Positions 9,822 to 21,205 are shown, counted from the first letter of the stretch. The stretch: 64,000 nt of DNA from Paragorgia papillata (GCA_035771165.1 JAWNZC010000337.1:4393501-4457500); one strand, 5' to 3'. Notes: generated by a model not told the origin, from the letters alone. Program-made: numbers and translations.

Positions 9822-10105
9822 CGTGGCGAAGGAAAGTTGTATGCAAATAATGTTGTCTGATCGATCAAAAGTTTATTCAGATTAGAAATATCGGAAGAAA
9901 CTAAAATGAAAAATAGAGTTGCAGAATTGGTACGACGTACATATTTAAATTATGAAAAATATTTTTTTTAAATCAATTAGAACAGGAACAAATTTTATGG
10001 TAATGCATCAGTGTTCATACCAAAAACGTTTTTGTCTCTTTGATGTAATTTTTAAATATAAAATAGATGAAATCGGCCGCCATTTTTCTATTATGCAAGT
10101 CGATC

Positions 10106-10177
10106 GGGCTTTCACGGGAATCGAACACGTGACCTCTCGCACCCAAAGCGAAAATCATACCAACAGAGCAGCAAGCC
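10106..10177 (-). pseudogene. tRNA-Pro(UGG), altered D arm
   Basis: UGG loop intact, but the D arm is changed so that the conserved A14 and the G10 pairing are lost, and the T stem has a T52-C62 mismatch. One of five such copies (10106, 11674, 15266, 16836, 20232). Confidence 0.7.
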
Positions 10178-10483
10178 CGTTGGTAAAAAAAAAAGGTTTA
10201 TGGATATAATTTTGTCCGAGAAATATTTTTGGATCGTTCTTGAAACACTTGCTTTAGATATCAAAATTTGTGAACAAAAGAATTGAAAACAATCCATCAA
10301 TTGTTCCAATTGTTCTCTCTGATAAAAAAATATCAGAAACTAAAATGGAAAATAAACTTGCTCATCTGGTGCACTAACGTGAGAAAATTTGTTCGTCACA
10401 AATATTATTTTTAGACATTCCTTTCCTAGAGTTATTTGGAAAGCCGCAAACAACTAAAACAATTGCCAAACAAAATCAGCTGT

Positions 10484-10498
10484 GTCTGTGGCCCAATG

Positions 10499-10531
<33 letters not shown>

Positions 10532-10555
10532 ATGGTTCGAATCCATCCAGGGACG
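10484..10555 (+). pseudogene. tRNA-Asn(GUU), 2-nt 5' deletion
   Basis: Two bases are missing from the 5' acceptor strand and the D stem begins GCCC. Anticodon and T arms are consensus. Confidence 0.65.
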
Positions 10556-10698
10556 CATTCTAATAATTTATGTTTGGAATATTAATGTATTATTTCGTGG
10601 AATAAAACTACTATTTAAATTATGAAAGTTTCTTTAAATCAACTTAAACGGGAATAAATTCCACGGCAATGCTTCCGTGTTAACGCCAAAATTCGTTA

Positions 10699-10744
10699 AC
10701 CTCTAGCACCCTAAGCGAGAATCATTCCACTAGACCAGCAAGCC
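10699..10744 (-). pseudogene. tRNA-Pro(AGG) lacking T arm
   Basis: Same breakpoint class as 6098, with extra substitutions in the anticodon and D arms. Confidence 0.85.
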
Positions 10745-11023
10745 CGTGGTGAAGAAAAGTTCTATGGAAATTATTTTGTCTGATCGTTGAAAACTTTATT
10801 CAGATAAAAAATATCGGAATAAATTAGAATGAAAAATAAACTTGCCCAATTGGTACGTCAAACACCTTTAAATTATGAAAGATTTTTAAAATCATTTCAA
10901 ACTGGAATAAATTGACGGTAATGCTTGCGTGTTCATACCAAAAAAGTTTTTGTTTCTTTAATGTAATTTTTAAATTTAAAATAGATGAATTCGGCCGCCA
11001 TTTACCTATTATACAAGTTCACT

Positions 11024-11095
11024 GGGCTTCCACGGGAATCGAACCCGTGACCTCTCGCACCCAAAGCGAGAATCATACCACTAGACCAGCAAGCC
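11024..11095 (-). tRNA. tRNA-Pro-TGG: tRNA-Pro(UGG), near consensus
   Basis: Single G6-G67 mismatch in the acceptor stem; all else matches the reference. The following Asn is deleted. Confidence 0.75.
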
Positions 11096-11317
11096 CGTTG
11101 GTTAAAAAAAAGTTTATGGATATTATTTGCGCATGGTTGGAATATAAATGTATTACTTCGTGGAATAAAACTACTATTTAAATTATGAAAGTTTTTTTAA
11201 ATCAGCTCAAACAGGAATAAATTCCACGGCAACGCTTCGGTGTATAATGCCAAAATTGATTTCTTTGATGTAATTTTTTGATATATGAAATAGACGGTTT
11301 TTCTCTAGAAGTTGATA

Positions 11318-11389
11318 GGGCTTGCACGGGAATCGAACGCGTAACCTCTCGCACCCGAAGCGAGAACCATACCACTAGACCAGCAAGGC
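11318..11389 (-). tRNA. tRNA-Pro-CGG: tRNA-Pro(CGG) variant
   Basis: Same subfamily as 9750, with one further change next to the anticodon stem. Confidence 0.5.
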
Positions 11390-11673
11390 CGTGGCGAAGG
11401 AAAGTTGTATGCAAATAATGTTGTCTGATCGATCAAAAGTTTATTCAGATTAGAAATATCGGAAGAAACTAAAATGAAAAATAGAGTTGCAGAATTGGTA
11501 CGACGTACATATTTAAATTATGAAAAATATTTTTTTTAAATCAATTAGAACAGGAATAAATTTTATGGTAATGCATCAGTGTTCATACCAAAAACGTTTT
11601 TGTCTCTTTGATGTAATTTTTTAATATAAAATAGATGAAATCGGCCGCCATTTTTCTATTATGCAAGTCGATC

Positions 11674-11745
11674 GGGCTTGCACGGGAATCGAACACGTGA
11701 CCTCTCGCACCCAAAGCGAAAATCATACCACCAGAGCAGCAAGCC
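11674..11745 (-). pseudogene. tRNA-Pro(UGG), altered D arm
   Basis: Same class as 10106; acceptor stem consensus. Confidence 0.7.
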
Positions 11746-12051
11746 CGTTGGTAAAAAAAAAAGTTTTATGGATATAATTTTGTCCGAGAAATATTTTTGT
11801 ATCGTTCTTGAAACACTTACTTTAGATATCAAAATTTGTGAACAAAAGAATTGAAAACAATCCATCAATTGTTCCAATTGTTCTCTTTGCTAAAAAAATA
11901 TCAGAAACTAAAATGGAAAATAAACTTGCTCATCTGGAGCACTAACGTGAGAAAATTTGTTCGTCACAAATATTATTTTTAGACATTCCTTTCCTAGAGT
12001 TATTTGGAAAGCTACAAACAACTAAAACAATTGCCAAACAAAATCAGCTGT

Positions 12052-12125
12052 GTCTCTGTGGCGCAATGGGTTAGCGCTTTCGGCTGTTAACCGAAAGGTT
12101 GATGGTTCGAATCCATCCAGGGACA
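12052..12125 (+). tRNA. tRNA-Asn-GTT: tRNA-Asn(GUU), discriminator A
   Basis: Consensus arms; position 26 is T and base 73 is A. Confidence 0.75.
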
Positions 12126-12268
12126 CATTCTAATAATTTTTGTTTGGAATATTAATGTATTACTTCGTGGAATAAAACTAATATTTAAATTATGACAGTT
12201 TTTTTAAATCAACTCAAACGGGAATAATTTCCACGGCAATGCTTCCGTGTTAACGCCAAAATTCGTTA

Positions 12269-12314
12269 ACCTCTCGCACCCTAAGCGAGAATCATACCAC
12301 TAGGCCAGAAAGCC
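12269..12314 (-). pseudogene. tRNA-Pro(AGG) lacking T arm
   Basis: Same class as 6098. Confidence 0.85.
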
Positions 12315-12590
12315 CGTGGTGAAGAAACGTTCTATGGAAATTATTTTGTCTTATCGATGAAAACTTTATTCAGATAAAAAATATCGGAAGAAACTAGAAT
12401 GAAAACTAAACTTGCCCAATTGGTATGTCAAACACATTTAAATTATGAAACGTTTTTTAATAATCAAACTGGAATAAATTGTCGGGAATGCTTCCGTGTT
12501 CATAACAAAAACGTTTTTGTCTCTTTAATGTGATTTTTAAATTTAAAATACATGAATTCGGTCGCCATTTACCTATTATACAAGTTCACA

Positions 12591-12662
12591 GGGCTGGCAC
12601 GGGAATCGAACCCGTGACCTCTCGCACCCAAAGCGAGAATCATACCACTAGACCAGCAAGCC
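12591..12662 (-). tRNA. tRNA-Pro-TGG: tRNA-Pro(UGG), near consensus
   Basis: One acceptor mismatch (T5-C68); remainder consensus. Confidence 0.75.
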
Positions 12663-12980
12663 CGGTGGTCAAAAATAGGTTTATGGATATTATTTTGTCC
12701 GAGAAATATTTTTGTATCGTTCTTGGAGACACGCCGACAACAATTAACTTTAGATATCAAAATTTGTGAACAAAAGAATTTAAAACAATCCTTCAATTGT
12801 TCCAATTGTTCTCTCTGATAAAAAAATATGAGAAACTAAAATGGAAAATAAACTTGCTCATCTGGTGCGACTAACATGAGAAAATTTGTTCGTCACAAAT
12901 ATTATTTTTAGACATTCCTTTCCTAGAGTTATTTGGAATGCCGCAAGAAAGCAAAACAATTGCGAAGCAAAATCGGCTGT

Positions 12981-12997
12981 GTCTCTCTGGCGCAATG

Positions 12998-13030
<33 letters not shown>

Positions 13031-13054
13031 ATAGTTCGAATCCATCCAGGGACG
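12981..13054 (+). tRNA. tRNA-Asn-GTT: tRNA-Asn(GUU), two stem mismatches
   Basis: C7-C66 in the acceptor stem and A52-C62 in the T stem; anticodon arm consensus. Function uncertain. Confidence 0.55.
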
Positions 13055-13204
13055 CATTCTAGTAATTTATGTTTGGAATATATTAATTAATGCATTACTT
13101 CGTGGAATAAAACTACTATTTAAACTATGAAAGTTTTTTTAAATCAACTCAAACAGGAATAAATTCCACGGCAATGCTTCCGTGTTAACGCCAAAATTTG
13201 TTAA

Positions 13205-13254
13205 ACTCTCGCACCCTATTATAAGCGAGAATCATACCACTAGACCAGCAAGCC
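13205..13254 (-). pseudogene. tRNA-Pro lacking T arm, anticodon-loop insertion
   Basis: T-arm-less class with a 5-nt AT insertion inside the anticodon loop. Confidence 0.85.
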
Positions 13255-13534
13255 CGTGGTGAAGAAAAGTTTTATGGAAATTATTTTGTCTGATCGACGA
13301 AAACTTTATTCAGTTAAAAAATATCGGAAGAAACTAGAATGAAAAATAAACTTGCCCAAATGGTACGTCAAACACATTTAAATTATGAAAATTTTTTTAA
13401 ATCATTTCAAACTGGAAAAAAATTGACGGGAATGCTTCCGTGTTCATACCAAAAAAGTTTTTGTCTCTTTAATGTAATTTTTAAATTTAAAATAAACAAA
13501 TTCGGCCGCCATTTACCTATTACACAAGTTCACA

Positions 13535-13606
13535 GGGCTCGCACGGGAATCGAACCCGTGACCTCTCGCACCCAAAGCAAGAAACATAGCACTAGACCAG
13601 CAAGCC
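13535..13606 (-). pseudogene. tRNA-Pro(UGG), degenerate D loop
   Basis: UGG loop kept, but G19 of the D loop is C and positions 24-26 are altered. Confidence 0.55.
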
Positions 13607-13688
13607 CGTTGGGCAAAAATCCTAGAGTTCCTAGAGTTATTTGGAAAGCCGCAAACAACCAAAACAATGGCCAAACAAAATCAGCTGT

Positions 13689-13705
13689 GTCTCTGTGGCG
13701 CAATG

Positions 13706-13738
<33 letters not shown>

Positions 13739-13753
13739 ATGGTTCGAATCCAT
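13689..13753 (+). pseudogene. tRNA-Asn(GUU), 3' truncated
   Basis: Consensus up to the T loop; then a deletion joins the T stem to the downstream linker, removing the 3' acceptor strand. The Pro-Asn spacer of this unit is also cut to about 80 bp. Confidence 0.85.
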
Positions 13754-13910
13754 TGGAATATTAATGTACTACTTCGTGGAATAAAACTACTATTTAAATT
13801 ATGAAAGTTTTTTTAAATCAACTCAATGCTTCCGTGTTAACGCCAAAACTTGTTTCTTTGATGTAATTTTTTAATATATGAAATAGACTATTTCTCCCTA
13901 GAAGTTGATA

Positions 13911-13982
13911 GGGCTTGCACGTGAATCGAACCCGTGACCTCTCGCACCCGAAGCGAGATTCATACCACTAGACCAGCAAGCC
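13911..13982 (-). tRNA. tRNA-Pro-CGG: tRNA-Pro(CGG), one T-stem mismatch
   Basis: Anticodon CGG, consensus acceptor and D arms, G52-A62 mismatch. Confidence 0.65.
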
Positions 13983-14264
13983 CGTGGTGAAGGAAAGTTG
14001 TATGGAAATAATTTTGTCAGATCGATCAAAAGTTTATTCGGGTAAAAAATTTCGGAAGAAACTAAAATGAAAAATAAAGTTGCCCAATTGGTACGACGTA
14101 CATATTTAAATTATGAAATTATTTTTTTTAAACAATTAAAACAGGAATAAATTTTTTGGTAATGCTTCCGTGTTCATACCAAAAACGTTTTTGTCTCTTT
14201 GATGTAATTGTTTAATATAAAACAGATGAAATCTGCCGCCATTTATCTATTATGCAAGTTGATC

Positions 14265-14335
14265 GGGCTTGCACGGGAGACGAACCCGTGACCTCTGCAC
14301 CCAAAGCGAGAATCATACCACTAGACCAGCAAGCC
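14265..14335 (-). pseudogene. tRNA-Pro(UGG), anticodon-stem deletion
   Basis: Same 1-nt deletion as 9457, plus T-loop changes; the following Asn is deleted. Confidence 0.75.
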
Positions 14336-14558
14336 CGTTGGTTAAAAAAACGTTTTATGGATATTATTTGCACATGTTTGGAATATAAATGTATTACTTC
14401 GTGGAATAAAACTACTATTTAAATTATGAAAGTTTTTTTAAATCAGCTCAAACAGGAATAAATTCCACGGCAACGCTTCGGTGTATAATGCCAAAATTGA
14501 TTTCTTTGATGTAATTTTTTGATATATGAAATAGACGGTTTTTCTCTAGAAGTTGATA

Positions 14559-14630
14559 GGGCTTGCACGGGAATCGAACGCGTAACCTCTCGCACCCGAA
14601 GCGAGAATCATACCACTAGACCAGCAAGGC
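14559..14630 (-). tRNA. tRNA-Pro-CGG: tRNA-Pro(CGG) variant
   Basis: Same subfamily as 9750 with C52-C62 and C2-C71 mismatches. Confidence 0.5.
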
Positions 14631-14914
14631 CGTGGCGAAGGAAAGTTGTATGCAAATAATGTTGTCTGATCGATCAAAAGTTTATTCAGATTAGAAATAT
14701 CGGAAGAAACTAAAATGAAAAATAGAGTTGCAGAATTGGTACGACGTACATATTTAAATTATGAAAAATATTTTTTTTAAATCAATTAGAACAGGAATAA
14801 ATTTTATGGTAATGCGTCAGTGTTCATACCAAAAACGTTTTTGTCTCTTTGATGTAATTTTTTAATATAAAATACATGAAATCGGCCGCCATTTTTCTAT
14901 TATGCAAGTCGATC

Positions 14915-14986
14915 GGGCTTGCACGGGAATCGAACGCGCAACCTCTCGCACCCAAAGCGAGAATCATACCACTAGACCAGCGAGGC
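14915..14986 (-). pseudogene. tRNA-Pro(UGG), chimeric A/B cassette
   Basis: Left flank of B type and right flank of A type, UGG anticodon, with acceptor (C2-C71, C5-A68) and T-stem mismatches. It looks like a crossover product inside the gene. Confidence 0.65.
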
Positions 14987-15265
14987 CGTGGCGAAGGAAA
15001 GTTGTATGCAAATAATGTTGTCTGATCGGTCAAAAGTTTATTCAGATTAGAAATATCGGAAGAAACTAAAATGAAAAATAGAGTTGCAGAATTGGTACGA
15101 CGTACATATTTAAATTATGAAAAATATTTTTTTAAAATCAATTAGAACAGGAATAAATTTTATGGCATCAGTGTTCATACCAAAAACGTTTTTGTCTCTT
15201 TGATGTAATTTTTTAATATAAAATAGATGAAATCGGCCGCCATTTTTCTATTATGCAAGTCGATC

Positions 15266-15337
15266 GGGCTTGCATGGGAATCGAACACGTGACCTCTCGC
15301 ACCCAAAGCGAAAATCATACCAACAGAGCAGCAAGCC
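15266..15337 (-). pseudogene. tRNA-Pro(UGG), altered D arm
   Basis: Same class as 10106. Confidence 0.7.
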
Positions 15338-15643
15338 CGTTGGTAAAAAAAAAAGGTTTATGGATATAATTTTGTCCGAGAAATATTTTTGTATCGTTCT
15401 TGAAACACTTGCTTTAGATATCAAAATTTGTGAACAAAAGAATTGAAAACAATCCATCAATTGTTCCAATTGTTCTCTCTGATAAAAAAATATCAGAAAC
15501 TAAAATGGAAAATAAACTTGCTCATCTGGTGCACTAACGTGAGAAAATTTGTTCGTCACAAATATTATTTTTAGACATTCCTTTCCTAGAGTTATTTGGA
15601 AAGCCGCAAACAACTAAAACAATTGCCAAACAAAATCAGCTGT

Positions 15644-15660
15644 GTCTCTGTGGCGCAATG

Positions 15661-15693
<33 letters not shown>

Positions 15694-15717
15694 ATGGTTG
15701 GAATCCATCCAGGGACG
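15644..15717 (+). pseudogene. tRNA-Asn(GUU), B box broken
   Basis: Consensus except T loop TTGGAAT: the invariant C56 is G, which should disable the B box and the D/T loop contact. Confidence 0.65.
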
Positions 15718-15860
15718 CATTCTAATAATTTATGTTTGGAATATTAATGTATTACTTCGTGGAATAAAACTAATATTTAAATTATGAAAGTTTCTTTAAA
15801 TCAACTTAAACGGGAATAAATTCCACGGCAATGCTTCCGTGTTAACGCCAAAATTCGTTA

Positions 15861-15906
15861 ACCTCTCGCACCCTAAGCGAGAATCATACCACTAGACCAG
15901 CAAGCC
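15861..15906 (-). pseudogene. tRNA-Pro(AGG) lacking T arm
   Basis: Same class as 6098. Confidence 0.85.
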
Positions 15907-16184
15907 CGTGGTGAAGAAAAGTTCTATGGAAATTATTTTGTCTGATCGTTGAAAACTTTATTCAGATAGAAAATATCGGAAGAAACTAGAATGAAAAATA
16001 AACTTGCCCAATTGGTACGTCAAACACCTTTAAATTATGAAAGATTTTTTAAATCATTTTAAACTGAAATAAATTGACGGTAATGCTTCCGTGTTCATAC
16101 CAAAAAAGTTTTTGTTTCTTTAATGTAATTTTAAATTTAAAATAGATGAATTCGGCCGCCATTTCCCTATTATACAAGTTCACT

Positions 16185-16256
16185 GGGCTTGCACGGGAAT
16201 CGAACCCGTGACCACTCGCACCCAAAGCGAGAATCATACCACTAGACCAGCAAGCC
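16185..16256 (-). tRNA. tRNA-Pro-TGG: tRNA-Pro(UGG), near consensus
   Basis: Only position 44 in the variable loop differs from the reference. Asn is deleted downstream. Confidence 0.88.
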
Positions 16257-16479
16257 CGTTGGTTAAAAAAACGTTTTATGGATATTATTTGCACATGTTT
16301 GGAATATAAATGTATTACTTCGTGGAATAAAACTACTATTTAAACTATGAAAGTTTTTTTAAATCAGCTCAAACAGGAATAAATTCCACGGCAACGCTTC
16401 GGTGTATAATGCCAAAATTGATTTCTTTGATGTAATTTTTTGATATATGAAATAGACGATTTTTCTCTAGAAGTTGATA

Positions 16480-16551
16480 GGGCTTGCACGGGAATCGAAC
16501 GCGTAACCTCCCGCACCCGAAGCGAGAATCATACCACTAGACCAGCAAGGC
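16480..16551 (-). tRNA. tRNA-Pro-CGG: tRNA-Pro(CGG) variant
   Basis: Subfamily of 9750, with an extra T28-G42 wobble. Confidence 0.5.
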
Positions 16552-16835
16552 CGTGGCGAAGGAAAGTTGTATGCAAATAATGTTGTCTGATCGATCAAAA
16601 GTTTATTCAGATTAGAAATATCGGAAGAAACTAAAATGAAAAATAGAGTTGCAGAATTGGTACGACGTACATAATTAAATTATGAAAAATATTTTTTTAA
16701 AATCAATTAGAACAGGAATAAATTTTATGGTAATGCATCAGTGTTCATACCAAAAACGTTTTTGTCTCTTTGATGTAATTTTTTAATATAAAATAGATGA
16801 AATCGGCCGCCATTTTTCTATTATGCAAGTCGATC

Positions 16836-16907
16836 GGGCTTGCATGGGAATCGAACACGTGACCTCTCGCACCCAAAGCGAAAATCATACCACCAGAGCA
16901 GCAAGCC
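16836..16907 (-). pseudogene. tRNA-Pro(UGG), altered D arm
   Basis: Same class as 10106. Confidence 0.7.
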
Positions 16908-17213
16908 CGTTGGTAAAAAAAAAAGGTTTATGGATATAATTTTGTCCGAGAAATATTTTTGTATCGTTCTTGAAACACTTGCTTTAGATATTAAAATTTG
17001 TGAACAAAAGAATTGAAAACAATCCATCAATTGTTCCAATTGTTCTCTCTGATAAAAAAATATCAGAAACTAAAATGGAAAATAAACTTGCTCATCTGGG
17101 GCACTAACGTGAGAAAATTTGTTCGTCACAAATATTATTTTTAGACATTCCTTTCCTAGAGTTATTTGGAAAGCCGCAAACAACTAAAACAATTGCCAAA
17201 CAAAATCAGCTGT

Positions 17214-17230
17214 GTCTCTGTGGCGCAATG

Positions 17231-17263
<33 letters not shown>

Positions 17264-17287
17264 ATGGTTCGAATCCAACCAGGGACG
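17214..17287 (+). tRNA. tRNA-Asn-GTT: tRNA-Asn(GUU), one T-stem mismatch
   Basis: Only A50-A64 differs from consensus. Confidence 0.78.
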
Positions 17288-17430
17288 CATTCTAATAATT
17301 TATGTTTGGAATATTAATGTATTACTTCGTGGAATAAAACTACTATTTAAATTATGAAAGTTTCTTTAAATCAACTTAAACGGGAATAAATTCCACGGCA
17401 ATGCTTCCGTGTTAACGCCAAAATTCGTTA

Positions 17431-17476
17431 ACCTCTCGCACCCTAAGCGAGAATCATCCCACTAGACCAGCAAGCC
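17431..17476 (-). pseudogene. tRNA-Pro(AGG) lacking T arm
   Basis: Same class as 6098. Confidence 0.85.
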
Positions 17477-17738
17477 CGTTGTGAAGAAAAGTTCTATGGA
17501 AATTATTTTGTCTGATCGTTGAAAACTTTATTCAGATAAAAAATATCGGAATAAATTAGAATGAAAAATAAACTTGCCCAATTGGTACGTCAAACACCTT
17601 TAAATTATGAAATATTTTTTTAATCATTTCAAACAGGAATAAATTCGACGGCAATGCTTCCGTGTTAACGCCAAAATTTGTTTCTTTGATGTAATTTTCC
17701 AATATATGAAATAGACGATTTCTCTCTAGAAGTTGATA

Positions 17739-17810
17739 GGGCTTGCACGGGAATCGAGCCCGTGACCTCTCGCACCCTAAGCGAGAATCATACCACTAGA
17801 CCAGCAAGCC
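17739..17810 (-). tRNA. tRNA-Pro-AGG: tRNA-Pro(AGG), chimeric A/B cassette
   Basis: AGG anticodon with A-type left flank and B-type right flank, so an AGG gene occupies the position next to Asn. T54 is C, which weakens the B box. Confidence 0.6.
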
Positions 17811-18130
17811 CGTTGGTAAAAAATAGATTTATGGATATTATTTTGTCCGAGAAATAATTTTGTATCGTTCTTGGAGACACGCCGACAACACTTACTTTAG
17901 ATATCAAAATTTGTGAACAAAAGAATTTAAAACAATCCATCAATTGTTCCAATTGTTCTCGCTGATAAAAAAATATCTGAAACTAAAATGGAAAATAGAC
18001 TACCTCATCTAGTGCGACTAACATGAGAAAATTTGTTCGTCACAAATATTATTTTGAGACATTCCTTTCCTAGAGTTATTTGGAAAGCCGCAAACAAACA
18101 AAACAATTGCCAAAAAAAAATCACAGCTGT

Positions 18131-18204
18131 GTCTCTGTGGCGCAACGGATTAGCGCGTTCGGCTGTTAACCGGAAGGTTGATAGTTCGAATCCATCCAGG
18201 GACG
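18131..18204 (+). tRNA. tRNA-Asn-GTT: tRNA-Asn(GUU), D-loop variant
   Basis: D loop AACGGATTA, T28-G42 wobble and A52-C62 mismatch; anticodon loop consensus. Confidence 0.6.
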
Positions 18205-18347
18205 CATTCTAATAATTTATGTTTGGAATATTAATGTATTACTTCGTGGAATAAAACTACCATTTAAATTATGAAAGTTTTTTTTAAATCAACTCAAACG
18301 GAATAAATTCCACGGTAATGCTTCCGTATTAACACCAAAATTTGTTA

Positions 18348-18393
18348 ACCTCTCGCACCCTAAGCGAGAATCATACCATTAGACCAACAAGCC
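18348..18393 (-). pseudogene. tRNA-Pro(AGG) lacking T arm
   Basis: Same class as 6098. Confidence 0.85.
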
Positions 18394-18777
18394 CGTGGTG
18401 AAGGAAAGTTGTATGGAAATAATTTTGTCTGATCGATCAAAAGTTTATTCGGGTAAAAAATTTCGGAAGAAACTAAAATGAAAAAATAAAGTTGCCCAAT
18501 TGGTACGACGTACATATTTAAATTATGGAATTTATTATTTTTAATCAATTAAAACAGGAATAAATGTTTTGGTAATGCTTCCGTGTTCATACCAAAAACG
18601 TTTTTGTCTCTTTGATGTAATTGTTTAATATAAAACAGATGAAATCTGCCACCATTAATGTCCTCAACTACCAAATACTGCTAAGATTGATAATGACACA
18701 GTAAATAAGGCAATGTTTTTGTGGGATTATGGAAGTGTGGGGCAACTGCTCTATATATTTTTGTTTATCTGCGATGA

Positions 18778-19030
18778 GCTGGGTCCTGAGAGATTCCAAG
18801 GGCAGATACTCGTAATTGAAAGCTGGATCTTGAGGAAGGCGATTAAGACAAATGCTGATTTTTAGCTGGGTCCTAATCTGCTCAAGACATATACTTTCAC
18901 CGCGCGGATTTGAGCTGGATCCTGAAAGGTGACTAGAACATATACTCAATGGAGTTGGATACTAGTCTGCCCTGCAGGACATATACTCCGAGTTGGACCC
19001 TTGATCTGGCTCAAGACATATACTCGTATG
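18778..19030. repeat. Six degenerate ~43-bp direct repeats
   Basis: Repeat starts at 18778, 18822, 18865, 18914, 18954 and 18992, each beginning GCTGG or GTTGG plus RTCCT-like bases; most end in a variant of AGACATATACTC. Spacing is 38 to 49 bp. They lie only inside the insertion. Confidence 0.65.
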
Positions 19031-19521
19031 CAGAAATCAGAGCGATTTTTTAAGTAAAATTGGCTCTAGGCCAGATTGCCAAATTCCGTAAAGAAAACGT
19101 GAGGTCTATGGTAAAATTGCGACCTCATACTAGAGCAATTGCCTCCACAATCACACATATACAATGTGTGTGATCCCCAGTCTTTACTGCTTGCGATCCA
19201 AGTAGGAATGATATTGAAATATTAAATTTTACTAGGGTTTATGCCAATATATTTTACTATAGTACCATTGTTATTTGTGAATGAATCAAACAGTCACAGA
19301 GTATCTGAACAATAATTAACGATACTAGGCGTAGTAGCCCACGGGTTTGGCAAGCAATAATGAAAGTCTGTGATAGAGTCTTTCTTTGTTTAGACAGTTG
19401 TCCCGTTTAGGGCTATATTGTCGTGTAGACAAAGAACTGGTTTTTGTTTTTTTTGTTTTGTTTTTATGACGAGTAGTTCATACCCTTAGGACTAGTGCGG
19501 CTAGTATCGTCCATTAACTCT

Positions 19522-19541
19522 AATTTTTAGTGCTAAAAATT
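19522..19541. repeat. Palindrome near the right end of the insertion
   Basis: AATTTTTAG and CTAAAAATT form a perfect 9-bp stem separated by TG, six to ten bases from the right junction. Confidence 0.6.
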
Positions 19542-19569
19542 GTCATTTTATCTATTATGCAAGTTGATT

Positions 19570-19641
19570 GGGCTTGCACGCGAATCGAACCCGTGACCTC
19601 TCACACCCAAAGCGAGAATCATAGCACTAGACCAGCAAGCC
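19570..19641 (-). pseudogene. tRNA-Pro(UGG), degenerate
   Basis: UGG loop kept; G52-G62 mismatch, G30-T40 pair and G19 to C. The insertion lies in its 3' flank. Asn is deleted downstream. Confidence 0.6.
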
Positions 19642-19876
19642 CGTTGGTGAAAAAAACGTTTTATGGATATTATTTGCACATGTTTGGAATATTAATGTAT
19701 TACTTCGTGGAATAAAACTACTATCTAAATTCTGAAAGTTTTTTTTAAATCAACTCTAACAGGAATGAATTCCACGGCAATGCTTCCGTGTTAACGCCAA
19801 AATTTGTTTCTTTGATGTAATTTTTTAATATATGAAATAGACAATTTCTGCCGTCGTTCCTCTCCAGAAGTTGATA

Positions 19877-19948
19877 GAGCTTGCACGGGAATCGAAGCCG
19901 TGACCACTCGCACCATATGCGAGAATCATACCACTAGACCAGCGAGCC
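19877..19948 (-). pseudogene. tRNA-Pro-like with AUG (His) anticodon
   Basis: The anticodon loop is ATATGGT, so positions 34-36 read ATG. The Pro body is otherwise recognisable. G53 is C, so the closing T-stem pair and B box are damaged. First of four copies of this type (19877, 23383, 62273, 63287). Confidence 0.65.
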
Positions 19949-20231
19949 CATGGTGAAGGAAAGTTGTATGGAAATAATTTTGTTTGATCGATCAAAAAGT
20001 TTATTCAGATTAGAAAATCGGAAGAAACTAAAATGAAAAATAAAGTTGCCCAATTGGTACGACGTACATATTTAAATTATGAATTTTTTTTTTTTAAATC
20101 AATTAAAACAGGAATAAATTTTATGGTAATGCATCAGTGTTCATACCAAAAACGTTTTTGTCTCCTTGATGTAATTTTTTAATATAAAATAGATGAAATC
20201 GGCCGCCATTTATCTATTATGCAAGTTGATC

Positions 20232-20303
20232 GGGTTTGCACGGGAATCGAACACGTGACCTCTCGCACCCAAAGCGAAAATCATACCACCAGAGCAGCAA
20301 GCC
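20232..20303 (-). pseudogene. tRNA-Pro(UGG), altered D arm
   Basis: Same class as 10106, with C70 region variant at the 3' end. Confidence 0.65.
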
Positions 20304-20609
20304 CGTTGGTAAAAAAAAAAGGTTTATGGATACAATTTTGTCCGAGAAATATTTTTGTATCGTTCTTGAAACACTTACTTTAGATATCAAAATTTGTGAA
20401 CAAAAGAATTGAAAACAATCCATCAATTGTTCCAATTGTTCTCTCTGATAAAAAAATATCAGAAACTAAAATGGAAAATAAACTTGCTCATCTGGTGCAC
20501 TAACGTGAGAAAATTTGTTCGTCACAAATATTATTTTTAGACATTCCTTTCCCAGAGTTATTTGGAAAGCCGCAAACAACTAAAACAATTGCCAAACAAA
20601 ATCAGCTGT

Positions 20610-20683
20610 GTCTCTGTGGCGCAATGGGTTAGCGCTTTCGGCTGTTAACCGAAAGGTTGATGGTTCGAATCCATCCAGGGACA
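20610..20683 (+). tRNA. tRNA-Asn-GTT: tRNA-Asn(GUU), discriminator A
   Basis: Same variant as the copy at 12052 (T26, A73); the flanks match that copy too. Confidence 0.75.
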
Positions 20684-20826
20684 CATTCTAATAATTTTTG
20701 TTTGGAATATTAATGTATTACTTCGTGCAATAAAACTAATATTTAAATTATGACAGTTTTTTTAAATCAACTCAAACGGGAATAATTTCCACGGCAATGC
20801 TTCCGTGTTAACGCCAAAATTTGTTA

Positions 20827-20872
20827 ACCTCTCGCACCCTAAGCTAAAATCATACCACTGGACCAGCAAGCC
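20827..20872 (-). pseudogene. tRNA-Pro(AGG) lacking T arm
   Basis: Same class as 6098 with a damaged anticodon stem. Confidence 0.85.
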
Positions 20873-21133
20873 CGTGGTGAAGAAAAGTTCTATGGAAATT
20901 ATTTTGTGTGATCGATGAAAACTTTATTCAGATAAAAAATATCGGAAGAAACTAGAATGAAAATAAACTTGCCCAATTGGTACGTCAAACACATTTAAAT
21001 TATGAAAGATTTTTTAAATCATTTCAAACAGGAATAAATTCGACGGCAATGCTTCCGTGTTAACGCCAACATTTGTTTCTTTGATGTAATTTTCCAATAT
21101 ATGAAATAGACTATTTCTCTCTAGAAGTTGGTA

Positions 21134-21205
21134 GGGCTTGCACGGGAATCGAACCCGTGACCTCTCGCACCCGAAGCGAGAATCATACCACTAGACCAGC
21201 AAGCC
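21134..21205 (-). tRNA. tRNA-Pro-CGG: tRNA-Pro(CGG), intact
   Basis: All stems and both promoter boxes match the reference; only position 34 differs (C). Confidence 0.9.

Larger units (their letters stand above)
18657..19547. mobile_element. Unclassified ~890-bp insertion in a Pro-B flank
   Basis: The array reads normally to CCACCATT at about 18656 and resumes with TTATCTATTATG at about 19547; between them is unrelated sequence. CATT occurs at both junctions and could be a short target duplication. There are no convincing terminal inverted repeats and no transposase. It contains degenerate tandem repeats (18778-19030) and a near-terminal palindrome (19522-19541). A non-autonomous transposon is likely but the class is unknown. 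Confidence 0.55.

Noticed and set aside
18657..19547. Terminal inverted repeats of a DNA transposon
   Set aside because: Only AATG is shared by the two ends in inverted orientation, which is not above chance; Helitron-type CTRR end was also looked for and not found.
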